NCBI GenBank assembly: GCA_032358255.1
Contig: JAULBX010025098.1
Coordinates: 1 to 64,000 of the forward strand
From: Heterotrichella gracilis
Taxonomy: Eukaryota; Sar; Xanthophyceae; Tribonematales; Xanthonemataceae
DNA: 64,000 nucleotides
Reading direction: 5' to 3'
Shown in pieces: positions 34,201-44,470 of the stretch (its first letter is position 1; each line of letters begins with the position of its first letter). A program made the translations under genes and the position numbers. The notes beneath the pieces were generated by a model, which worked only from the letters and a program-made list of their open reading frames with translations, was not told where the DNA came from and searched no databases.

Positions 34201-35009
34201 CCCTGGTGATGCTGCCACGGGACCGGTGCCACATCACACGTCAATCTCCTACATGTGAAGTGCAGCAGATGGGCACGTGAGCACAGATGGCATCTGAGTC
34301 AGCCAACTGGCGCCAACTGCCCACCAAAGTTCCCCCCCCGTGGTGATGTGCCTTCCCCCGGGATGTGGATCATGCCAAGCAATTTCTTGAAGTCCACATG
34401 CAGGGCCCGCGTGGTGTTTGAGCACAGCAAAACGTGCTGCCAAAAGCAGGTCGTTTCGGAGTACTTAAAGCTGGATGCTTTTCAAGCTCGCCAAAGTTTC
34501 AACCTTTCCTGGAGCTTGTTGCTAGCTGTCGGTGTGCCGGTAAGGTTGCCTGCTTCATTCTGCTCGGCAGAGACTGCACTGTGTGCTGGTTTGGGTACAC
34601 ACACATACCACGCACAAAGCACAACTTGATTCCGAGACGGTCTCCAACTGTGACTGAAGGACCCGCTGTCGTCAAGTGTTGTGTTCATGTTGCAGGTGCA
34701 GAAAGTAGCGTCTTGTTTGGACTGTGCTGCTTGCGTTCTTCCTGGCAGGACAGTCTTGCTCGTGCCCAGCAGTGACGACGACCGTGTTGCATCTTTGACC
34801 GTCCAGGTGAGTGTGTGTGCCCTTTCGGGAAGCCTATGGGACTCCTAATGGGTAGTCCTTGCTGTCGTGAGGGCAGCGCCACAGTGTTTCTATGCTGCGT
34901 TGACTTCAAGTTGCACACTGTATGGTGCCGCGCTCAGCATGTAAGTGGTGCTATGTCTGTGCAGTTTCCTGACCAACTCTGCTGAAGGAAGTGGCTACCA
35001 AGAATCAAC
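31244..35009. other. Long gene-poor interval
   Basis: 3.8 kb without a supported gene. Minus-strand 32834-32626 looks like an isolated exon after a pyrimidine-rich cag acceptor (KAKVKLTNLGYNPTQDC, ending in a stop), but no partner exons were found. Two related blocks about 230 bp apart (near 33020 and 33250) share a cacagcg...gttgct...accatgcagg core. CATG-containing words are dense near 33560-33650. The 3' part should contain the promoter of the secreted-protein gene. Confidence 0.4.
33498..33523. repeat. Perfect 26-bp palindrome
   Basis: CCGCAGTGCCAGG is followed at once by its exact reverse complement. No pairing extends outward. It could be a dyad-symmetric protein-binding site or a cruciform-prone sequence. 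No gene is adjacent. Confidence 0.9.
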
Positions 35010-38000
35010 ATGGCACGGCCTGTTTCAACCCTGGTCGCACTGGCCGTCCTGGCACTGGCCTGCGTCTGCACCGCCAATGGTAAGCAACTTGTGTGAACAC
35101 CCCTTGGCAAGAGGTCCTGAGGTTACATATTGTAGTACTGTACCAAGCCCTGATAAACCCTTGCCCTTTTGCTGGTCAATGCGCATCACTCATTATCGAC
35201 GGTCTGCTTCATGAAGGAAATGATTAAGTAATTGCAACACGAGCTGTGCAACACTGTCAGTGGATGCAAGCATTTTTTGCAGATTCTGGTTCTGAACCAG
35301 TGTGAAATCCATTTTTATTAAAATGAATGGATCGATAATGTGGCATTAAATGGTATCAGCTAGACTGTTTTTGGTCTTGTTTTGACACTAATTCCCTATT
35401 GCACCCTCATGCCAGCTGTGTGGTACAATTACTGTGCACGGGGAGGGGTGGGTAGCGGCAACCACCCTCTTCACCTTTGTGTTGGGAGGGGAAGGCCTGT
35501 CCCCCCGCCCCCCTGAACGTGAAGTGGTCTGTTGATGCTACCCATCACTCCCCATACACTGTAATTGCACCCTATAGGTGGCGTACCCTCCGAGACGTAC
35601 CCTCCCTTGAGTGACTGCCATCCCCTCCCACACCTTTTGGGTTCCTGTGGTTCACAAAGATGAAGCCAAGCGGTATACTGTAGTGTCCATCCACTGTGAC
35701 ATCACTTACTAGTAATTGATGAGTAATTGATGTCACAGTGGATTGTCGCTGCAGTATACCGCTTGGCTTTATTCCTCTCGTGCACTTGGTCTTCCTCCAT
35801 TGCTCACTGCCATTTCTCCCGTCCCCCCTCCCCCATCACTGCAATGACACCCTGTCCCTTGATTCCCACTCACCAACAGCTTCCATTCCCTTCCCACACA
35901 CAGGTGAAGTGGGTGGTCGCCGCTACCTGGCCCAGGCACCGGCACCAGCGCCAGCAACGCCTGCGCAGACACAGGCATCTGCCACCGCAATCGCACGTGA
36001 GTCCCCAAACCCTTGCCATGTGCCTTGGATTACAACCTATTGCCAGCCTCAGATGTTGTTGACAACACATGTAGATGCGTCACACTTGATCACATGTAGA
36101 GGCATCTTATAAGATCACGATCATCCACATGGTACTGTTACTATCACTATGTTGCAGCACGTGCTAGTTAAGTTGCTGTAACTGTTACTGTAGAAGGCAT
36201 CGCCAGACATCTCATCAGTATCGCAGTGTTGTTTTGAGCACCTGGTATCACACCCGCTCGCTCCTGTGCTAACCTCTGTGGGTTTGTGTTCTGCAGAGGC
36301 CCTTGCAAGCGGCAACACTCAGGCTGCTGCGACCGCAATTGCCCAGGCCGCCGCCTCCGGCAACACAGACGCCATTGCGCAAGCATCCGGTGAGGCAGAA
36401 GCCCTGGGATGTAATCAAATTTTGGGGTTGTTTAAACCCTTTGCAATGCCAAACTGGCTTGAGACTGGACAGAGTGCCATGTGCACCCAATCCTGAGGAT
36501 ATCCCCCAGTGGCACATGACATGAATGGAGCACATGAATTTGATGGTGAGGTAGGTGGCACCGTCATGAGTGACGGGGTAGCCTCACAGTGTCTTCATGC
36601 AGCCTGGGTGGGAAGAACTGATGCCGACTGGAATGGGGGTGCCATAGTAGAAGGACAGTTATGTGCCCTCTGAGGGCACCCCTACTCTCATCGGCATCAA
36701 GTTGTGCCCACCAGACAGTGAGCATGACGACGCTGTGAGGGTTCCCAGTCCCTCTCCTGACGGTTCAACCTACCTCAGCTGCAAAAGCTTGCGGCTTGTG
36801 ACGGCCAGGCCCAGGGCCTAGGGTGCATGGCCTGTGGCTATTGTTGGTGAATGCATCCGTTCTGAGGCACGCATGTAAATGTTAGTGGTCCGGTGCAAAT
36901 TTGTTGTACATTCTTGACCCCACCCTCATGCCTCAATCAAACTAATGATATTAAATAATAAAATATCACATTGCAACTCCTTTTTCTCCTCTTTTGAGCT
37001 ATTGCCACCGTTTTCTGATCCCACCTCCCATAACCCTGCAGCAATTGCTACTGCTTCTGGCAATGCCACGGCTCTGGCACAGGCCTCTGCCCAGGCAGCC
37101 AGCCAGGGAGGAACTGCTGCGGCCACTGCGATCGCACAAGCAGTTACTGAGGTGCGGCCCCCATGTGCCTGACCCTAAGGGTGTAAAACGAGGTTATTTA
37201 TATATTTATTTACACATCAGGATGTAGCAGAACTTGAGGCGTGGTGTGCAAGATAATGACATACAAACGTCCACAATGTTGTTGGTGATCAAGCACGTGC
37301 CATGACACGTATAAGGTAGCGCATTGCGTAAATTATTGCACTGCACTCATCCCTATAGTGTACAGTAAAAGCATAGCACAACGTTGCGGCACCATGGATT
37401 TTGAGTTACGTAGCATGGTATATACAGGCACATTCCATATCTCCAGACCCTGCCCCCCACCCCCCTTTCACCTGCTCGTGCAAACCCAATGCAGGGTACC
37501 GGCGCTCCCCCCGGTGCCATCACTCCCGACACCATCGTCAACAACCCCGGCGCCACCGCCAACGCAGCCGCCAATGCAGTGAACGGCCAGGCAACCTCCA
37601 TTGCCCAGGCCAACTCCCAGGCCTTTGATCAGGCTGCCAACGCCTCTGCAACTGCTGTGGCGCAGGCAATCGCCCAAGTGTGCGGAGGTGGGCTCGTAGG
37701 TTGTGGTCCCTGCTTGCTGAAACCCTGATCGTTTATTATAACCCTAGCGTATTTTACTCTAAAGCTCAAGTCAGGCTTGGTTGCTGTAAATGCCACCTGT
37801 CCATCACCCTGTGATGTGAGTTTCAGCCACGCTGCCAGTTCCTCTGCCACCACTGTTGCTCATGCAATTGCCTGAATGGGGTGATACTGTTGTTCATCCA
37901 TTAGGAGTGATGAACAATGTGATTGCTGTTGAAATTATAAGGTAATCTAAATTGTGCGGCATCTTTTTGGAGCTTCACCACCCTCCAAACCCAAGTTGAC

Positions 38001-39679
38001 CCTCCCTTTGCATACCTGGTGTCCCTTTAACCACTTGGGCAGTAAACCTGTACACAAGCCAGGAGTTTTTTCAGTCTTCAATCCACAGTTCTTTGAGCAG
38101 ATGTCACCCCAACCTCCTCTGCCTGCTGCAAATGTATTCTCTGCCTACGACCAACTCCCACCTCCCTTGCCCCCTGCCAGGTGGCGATGCCCAGGCAGCC
38201 GCAACCGCCGCCGCTGACGCCGTCGCACAGGCCACCGCCACTGCCGTTGCCAGCGCCCTCGCCCAGACCTCCACCTCTGGCGAGGGCAGCAGCGCGTGCG
38301 CCGATGCCTCCGCCACCGCCACCGCAGTCGCCACCGCAGTTGCCAAGGCCAGCGCCACCGCAGTGGCCCAGGCCTCCTGCTGCCCCAACAACGCGCAGGC
38401 AACCGCTGCTGCATCTGCTGACGCGCTGCAGAAGGTGATTGCCACCGCCACTGCGAATGCTGCGGCGTCCGCGTGCTCCTCAGGTGAGCGGCTGGGGCTG
38501 TGCAGGGTTTAGGGTAAATGAGTGAGGGTTTAGGGTCTAGCATTGAGAGTTCGGGGTTTACGTGTCCTGCTGCCGCATTGGCGGGCTCCTCAGGTGAATG
38601 GCTAGGGCTGTGTATGATTTAGGGTTTGGGACTTGGGGATATAATTGTGAAGGGTTTAGGGTTCATGTGAGGGCCTGGTGATGGGTAGGGTTTGATGTGC
38701 GCGCTTGGGGCTGGCCAGGGTTTCAAGGGGACCACTTGGGGTGTGTAGGACCAGGGCTTCAGACCATGGGGAGCCGATACATTCTCAATCTACATATGTA
38801 AGCCACACCTTCTGCACTTCCCAAGCCCTAAACTCTACAGGGCCACACCTCCTGCACCACAATTTCCTGCTTTCCTTGTCCTACGGACATTGAGATACTT
38901 TTGACCCCAATATCTTTATATCATAGGCGGCGGCCCTGAACTCGCTCACACCATCGCAGTGGCCCAAGTGTCGCCACCACCTCTGCCTCCACAACCTTCA
39001 AACCTCAGCCTTCTAACGTTCACCCTTTGACCCCTTCCCTCCATGCCACAGATGGCGGCTCGGCAGTCGCCCAGAGCGATGCAGTGGCCCAGGCTGTTGC
39101 CACCGCCACCGCCTCCGCCTTTGCTACCGCCTTTGCACAGATCAAGAGCTGCTCCCAGGCAACTGCAGGCGGGGCCGCGCAGGGCACCACCGGGATCCCA
39201 CCACAGGGGACCACTCCACCACAGGGCACCACCGCACCGGTACGCTGGCAGGGGATGACTGTTATATTGGTTTACGTTTGTATATGAGTAACTAGCATGT
39301 ATTTATCCTTGAAATGGGCGTATTGGTTGAGAGGAATGTGCAAAAAGGGCGGCACACATGCCCAACTGGTTCGTAGTGTGGCATTAGGAGTCTCATTACA
39401 TCCCACATGGAGGTTGTGCATTGTCAGGTTCTCATTGGGCAAATCACTCACCCACTCACCCACCCACCCACCAATGACTGTGCCCGCTCCACCCCGCAGA
39501 CACCCCCCGGCGGAACCTCTGGCGGCGTCACCGCTTCAAAGTGCTTCGGCTTCGTCCAGCAGCAGTGCTGCACCCCCGCAAAGCCCCAGACCTGCGTGAA
39601 TGGCGCCTACGAGAGCCGCGGCAACAACCTGTACGCCCCCAGGGACTCCTCTGGCAACGCCTTTGCCTGCTCGTGCTAG
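35010..39679 (+). CDS. Alanine-rich, silk-like secreted protein with Cys-rich tail
   Basis: Eight exons: 35010-35079, 35904-35996, 36297-36389, 37042-37151, 37495-37687, 38181-38483, 39052-39239, 39500-39679; 1230 nt, in frame, 409 aa. Exon 1 is a textbook signal peptide (MARPVSTLVALAVLALACVC). Exons 2-7 are variants of one Ala/Ser/Gln/Thr module with small residues at alternate positions (QAAATAIAQAAASGN, NASATAVAQAIAQ, ASATATAVATAVAKAS). Exons 2 and 3 are both 93 nt, and five of the seven introns are phase 1, so modules can be copied without breaking frame. The tail encoded by exon 8 has six cysteines (CFGFVQQQCC, TC, ACSC). No known enzyme fold. Likely extracellular: wall or matrix, or an Ala-rich surface-binding protein; function unknown. 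Decayed extra modules lie at 37765-37875 and 38928-38990. Confidence 0.8.
35663..35769. repeat. 107-nt fold-back hairpin in intron 1 of the secreted-protein gene
   Basis: Arms of about 48 nt, nearly complementary: aagccaagcggtatactg at the left end mirrors cagtataccgcttggctt at the right, and atccactgtgacatca mirrors tgatgtcacagtggat inside, around a loop of about 10 nt. No coding content. It fits a MITE-like insertion or a small-RNA precursor. Transcribed sense, it would lie in the pre-mRNA. Confidence 0.85.
36548..36776. repeat. 229-nt imperfect fold-back in intron 3 of the secreted-protein gene
   Basis: The left arm (gaggtaggtggcaccgtca... cctcacagtgtc... gatgccgactgg... gggggtgcc) is mirrored by the right arm through tacctc, cggttcaacc, gctgtgagg, catcggcatc and ggcacccct. 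Pairing is interrupted by bulges, like an old inverted repeat or a long miRNA-type stem. A tight tgccctctgagggca hairpin forms the tip. Confidence 0.75.
37765..37875 (+). repeat. Decayed copy of secreted-protein exon 5 (3' half)
   Basis: Translates as SFSHAASSSATTVAHAIA followed by a stop, against AFDQAANASATAVAQAIAQ in the real exon ending at 37687. It lies just downstream in the next intron. Probably an unspliced relic. Confidence 0.75.
38506..38660. repeat. TTTAGGG-like motifs clustered in intron 6
   Basis: At least four AGGGTTTAGGGT-type runs lie within 150 bp, between the exon 6 donor and exon 7. A second donor-like cctcaggtga at 38590 follows gcattggcgggct and echoes the end of exon 6 (gcgtgctcctcaggtga), so one more partial exon copy is likely here. 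Confidence 0.6.
38928..38990 (+). repeat. Decayed copy of secreted-protein exon 7 (5' part)
   Basis: After a cataggcg sequence the frame reads GGPELAHTIAVAQ against GGSAVAQSDAVAQ at 39054. It lies about 120 bp upstream of the real exon, again with the 5' end of the exon it precedes. Confidence 0.65.
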
Positions 39680-41854
39680 GGGGTGCATGGCCCAATGACC
39701 TCAAGAGCGTGCAGTGGTAAGGCTGTGTCACCATTTGGCTGTGCTACCATTGGCTGTGCCACCATAGCCACGACTGATGTTGGTGCCGGGTGCGATTCCT
39801 ACTGGCCAGCTCAATTTCAGCGGGGCTGGATCAGGATCGATGCAGGGCTTGCTGCATGCTTACTAGGTAGTCTGCAAGTTGGTCGTTGGTTGTGGCTCTG
39901 ATTGGATGTCAGTGATAGGTGTGGAACTAGAGTGGCGTTCCATCAGCGTCGTTTCTCTTGACCGCAGCCGCAGAAGTGTTGTGACATGCAGAGGCGGCCC
40001 ATGATTGTGGCATTGTGGTTAAAAATTGGATGTGGACGTGAATGATTTGCACGGGTTGAATTACTTGGCTGCAGGCATGTTGGATAGATAAAATGCTGGC
40101 AAAGGATTGTGTCAAATAAGTGGAATTATAGTTTTTGGTTTGTGGTGCAGACGTGTTGAGCTTTGGGCAGTTGGCAGTACGTTCCTTAGTTCAACACATA
40201 CACATTTGCACACAGAATTCCCAACGTTTGGAAGGCTGTGCAGCCTTTCCAAGCCTGTAAAGGCAGTGTGGTATGCATAGAGCACACCTCCAGTCATTCA
40301 CATTGACCGTCCTGCCCTTTTGAATAAATCTGCTGATCGTTGAGAGGGATACATGTGGGCGGCATTGCGCTTTCCAATTTGTTATGACCTGACAACGTGC
40401 CACAGGAGGGCTCATGTACATAGGGATAGCTTACCTGGATCAGAAGCTCAATATGTGTATCCTGTAACTTGTCATGCAGGTTTGTGGTTGAAATATTTCA
40501 AGGTCATCCAATAGCCCACCAAAAAATATTTTCTCAATTTTGCATCTTGATGCGTGGCGTCCTAGTGTCAACTAAAACGCCGCCACGAGACGACAGGTAC
40601 TCATCACTGTGTGGGCTGTATTCTCAACCTAGATGTTGTTGCTTTGCATCAGTCTCTCAAGCGGTTCTACAAATCTGTGGCGATGACGGGGCTGGCGTGG
40701 GTGCAAAAATCGGAATGGTTCGCACATGCCATGCATACCATTGACATTTCCTGGCCACTTTCTACATTCTGAGCAGCTATTGCGCCTGGATCAATATGGC
40801 AATGGCGGCACTAGTGGGAAGCAGGGCAACCATTACCCTCGAGGGTATTGGGTGGGACTTCCGGGGGGATTAAGATAAGGCGACAGGAGGGGAGGGGTTT
40901 GATGTGTCATGTCAAGCATGCATTGGACACCCCATCATTATTCTGATTCTGATTTCTGATTGACTGGAAAAGATGTCATAGCTGCAAGAGTCTCACGGCT
41001 GTATACGAGTTGCAGGCATACCCACTGGTTACGCTGAACAACTGGTTTTCCACTTGATAAACTGCTGGCAAGTGCTCACCTGCCAGACTTGGTGTGAGCC
41101 ATCATCACAGTAGCGAGTACCGTGGCCCACCGCTCCACACAGGCACCACACAGCCAGTGTGTCTCCTTACACCTTGCTGAGACGGGCGTACATCCCCTAT
41201 TTGGCGTTCATCCACGAGGCACCATGCACAGCCATCAGCTATCGTGTAGCATGCGGAGTGGGACGGTGTCGATGCCTACAAGCAGGGTGTCGCGGCCTTG
41301 TCGACACGTTCTGCAGCATAGAGCTGTAACCCACACTACAGGTACGTAAGTTCGTACCTCAAACGTGTTCTTATACGATAGAAGCGACCCCCTTCAGGTC
41401 GTGCTGTGGCAAGCTCGTGCATATATGCATGCATATGGCTAGCCACATGTGTCAGCTGGGAAGCTGTGCGATACCGTCGTGTGTGTTTGCAAGAATGGTC
41501 GCTATGTATATTAAATCCTGTTACTCGATGTTTCCGATAGTTTGGTGCACTGTGCTAGTGTCATACAGAACGTTGGAAATAGAGTGTGTGTGGCTGACAG
41601 GCACAGCAGAATTGGTACCCTTGAAGCCCACTGCAGCACCCCATCTCTGCGCTTTGCATACTAAATAACACCATCAATATACAGCCTTGCACCTCGTTGT
41701 GCTCGTGCTCTCCTGGCATGTCATCAAATTGCGCGCATGGCTCAACGCCGCCCCCATGTTCCCAGCGCCCCAGGCCCAACCCCAAACATAACCCTCAAAG
41801 AGGTCTTAAACCCTATCCAATATGCGCCTCTTAACCAGCTGTGTGACCACACAG
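39680..41854. other. Interval between secreted-protein and TPR genes; no gene supported
   Basis: No convincing reading frame. A 14-bp palindrome (taccctcgagggta) lies near 40836. The first exon of the TPR gene should be near 41720-41850, where two candidate ATGs (41721, 41737) occur; neither could be joined in phase with confidence. Confidence 0.4.
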
Positions 41855-44319
41855 GTAGCAGGCCGGGCAGGAGGCTGCGGGTGCGGTCCTCCCAAGAGGT
41901 GCGCCACAAACCCTAACACCCTAAACTGCTAACCCTAAACCCTACACCTTGCTGTGACTTCAACTGGTGCACCTGCGCGTGTGGCCTGTGCTCACTGATG
42001 CTCTGTACATGGCAGTGTGGGTGGTTGTGGCATATAGCGGGGGTTGCTGCTCTGTAATGGGTGCTGGAACAAACGTTGACTGTGCAGCGTTAGTTGCATA
42101 GCAGCCGTGTTACTTGGGATGCATCACACACACACTAGCGCTCGCTATGGCGACACGATGTTTGGTCACCCACCCCCTGATAGTCAGTGCAATCACCCGG
42201 TTCAACAAATGGCTGCAGAAGATGCAATGAAACACTTCAATGAAAGGGGTTTTCATCCCCTGTGCAGGCCGCTGAACTGATTGCCGCTGGGCGTGCCAAG
42301 TATGAGGCGGGTGACAAGATGGCTGCGCTCAAGCTGTTTGAGAAGTCCCTCAATGAGGTAGGGCAGGCAGGTTTGCCCTATGGTAGGGTTGGCACACCAC
42401 CCTAGCAACAGTGCCCTAGGAGGGCAGGTGCATATGCTGGAGGGTTTTACCCATAACCCTACTCGGGGTGTCGGGCTGGCACATCACCTCACCTGTGGAA
42501 TTGGCGCAAGTCTGACGTTTACGGCTCTGGGAACTAGGGCTCAAATCGGCTTGCTTACTGCTGTAATCTGCATATATCTATCAGCAAATGGGGCCAGGTG
42601 TACAATCTTTATTGCATGTAGCTGTTTGCAAGCCGCATTACAACTGCATGACGCACTTCAAATCGCTGCCAGGAAAGACTGTGTTCACGGTGCCTCAAAC
42701 ATGCGTTACCTTAGCCGCATGCTGCCATGCGCCCCAATGTTTGGAGCTGCCTCAATAAATGCATTGCCAAATTGGTATCACCCTGATCGCTGCAATCGTC
42801 TTATGCCTCACCATCCAGTACCCTAAACACATCACCCTAACCACGCATTTGCCTAAACCACGTCTGCTGGCGCAGAACCCCACCACCCTCCAGCGGCAAG
42901 ACGCGCTGTTTGGCGCCACCTGCGTGCACGCTTCTTTTGGGGATTTGGAAATTGCCAAGATCCCCCTGAGGGAGGCAGTTCTGTCCGGGCTGGACTTTGA
43001 CCAGGCGCTGAATGACCCTATGGGGCTCCGGCTGGTGACGTCGCAGCAGGTGGGGCGGGGTGGAGCAGGGGGAATCAGGGGGAATCTGATACCATAAGTA
43101 GGTTTTGGTGGGGTGATGTGAACGCACGTGCAAGCGTGTGCCTCGTGGCTCTGCAGCGGGTGGGTTGGGGACGGGAGGGGACCCTTTTCATCCTGTGTAA
43201 TGACGAGGTTTGACCAGGCGCTGGATGACACCACTGGCCTCCGGTTGGTAATGCCGCAGCAGGTGGGCGGGGTGGCCTGAATGATTTACATAAGGCTTCA
43301 TATGCACCCTATTTGCAGGATTTGGTGGGTTGTAGCCCTCCTTCCAAGGTTGCACAGCACCCCCGCGCTTTTACCACCCGCAGATGCTCATCCAGCTGCA
43401 CAAGTTTGACGGCGCCGCCTGGCGCCAGGCCCTGAGCAAGGGCGAGGCGTTCACCCCAAACCCCTAGTCACTAACTTGTGAAGTTTAGGACAGTAGCTTC
43501 CCTCCTTTTCCACCTACAGGTACACATGCATCTGGCGCACCCCCCGTTCATCCAGCTGCGTTCCTCTCGCAGGTGCTCATCCAGCTGCGCAAGTTTGCCG
43601 GTGCTGCACGGCGCCAGGCCCTGAGCAGGGGCGATGAGCTCACCCTCCCCCCCGAGCTCATTGCCACCCCAGCCCGCCGCACCCGCAGCGGGCCCACCAG
43701 TGCACGGGCGCTGCTGAACGAGGACATGAGCGACGTGCTGCAGACAGACATCAACGACATGGACTCGTCGGTGTGGGGTGCGTGGCTGTGGGGCTGGTGG
43801 TGGTGGTGGGGATGTGGTGGGGATGCGGTGGTGATGCGGTGGTGATGCGGGGATGCTGTGGTGCTGTGGTGCTGCGGATGTAATTGTGGCAGGTGTATGG
43901 CGGCTCCGTGGTGGATGTGGATGTGGATGTGGATGTGGATGTGGATGTGGATGTGGATATGGGATGACATGTTGACAGCATGCCAGATCAGGCGCAGCAT
44001 CGGCAGTGGCAATAGCTGTTTCAGCGCTTGAACGCTGCCTGTGCTGTCACATACCTCCATTCCCAGTTGTGGATGGCCCGGGCTGTCTTTGCGATGGCAA
44101 AGCCTGCTTTGCCATCACTGACACTCAGTGGCGCTGCGATCCTTTAGTGTTAAACCCTCGTGGCAAACCCTCGTGGCATGCCCTAGCGCCACAGTCTAAC
44201 GCCAGACCCTATTGCCGTGCGCAGGTATTGTGCGGCGAGTGGCGGTGCTGTTGCTGGTCATGGTGGGGGGAGGGATCGCGCTGTTCTACCTGGGGCTGGA
44301 ATACGCCTTCCCAAAGTGA
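41855..44319 (+). CDS. TPR-domain protein with C-terminal membrane anchor, probably plastid (5' exon missing)
   Basis: Five exons resolved: 41855-41898, 42268-42357, 42876-43049, 43573-43777, 44225-44319, giving 203 codons including the stop; the initiator exon is not settled. The visible N-terminus is Arg/Ser-rich like a transit peptide (SRPGRRLRVRSSQE). Two TPR-like helix pairs follow (AAELIAAGRAKYEAGDKMAA, LKLFEKSLNE; then RQDALFGATCVHASFGD, AKIPLREAVLSGLDFDQAL). A basic/acidic linker precedes a single C-terminal transmembrane helix (VAVLLLVMVGGGIALFYLGL). Plants have chloroplast TPR proteins of this general layout that help assemble membrane complexes; I cannot name the orthologue. The exon at 43573 was chosen over the copy at 43383 because only it continues to the linker. 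Confidence 0.65.
43205..43455 (+). repeat. Two partial exon copies in TPR gene intron 3
   Basis: About 43205-43270 repeats the end of exon 42876-43049 with its donor (FDQALDDTTGLRL against FDQALNDPMGLRL). About 43376-43455 repeats the acceptor and start of the next exon (MLIQLHKFDGAAWRQALSKG against VLIQLRKFAGAARRQALSRG). Each copy sits nearest the exon it derives from. The second is well enough kept to be a candidate alternative exon. Confidence 0.85.
43914..43962. repeat. (GGATGT)n microsatellite
   Basis: About eight near-perfect units of a 6-bp repeat in the last intron of the TPR gene, preceded by a GGTGATGCGGT-rich stretch. Confidence 0.9.
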
Positions 44320-44470
44320 CACAGAAACCCTAGCATGGGGTTTTGGAGCCTTGGCGTGTCTATCTGGGACTGGAGTACGCCTTCCCAAAGTGATGCAGAA
44401 ACCCTAGCACAGGGTTTCTGTGTGGGCACGCGCAGTACTGGGTTTTGGAGCCTTGGCGTTTCTACCGGGC
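44300..44470 (+). repeat. Tandem copies of the TPR gene 3' end
   Basis: The last codons plus stop (LGLEYAFPK, stop) recur about 75 bp on as SGTGVRLPKV in the other frame, i.e. ggagtacgccttcccaaag, and the following 3' UTR piece (cagaaaccctagca... gttttggagccttggcgt) is repeated twice. Shows that terminal exons take part in the same duplication process. Confidence 0.8.

Noticed and set aside
34255-34629. 124-codon plus-strand frame upstream of the secreted-protein gene
   Set aside because: No domain, no clear splice partners, mixed composition.
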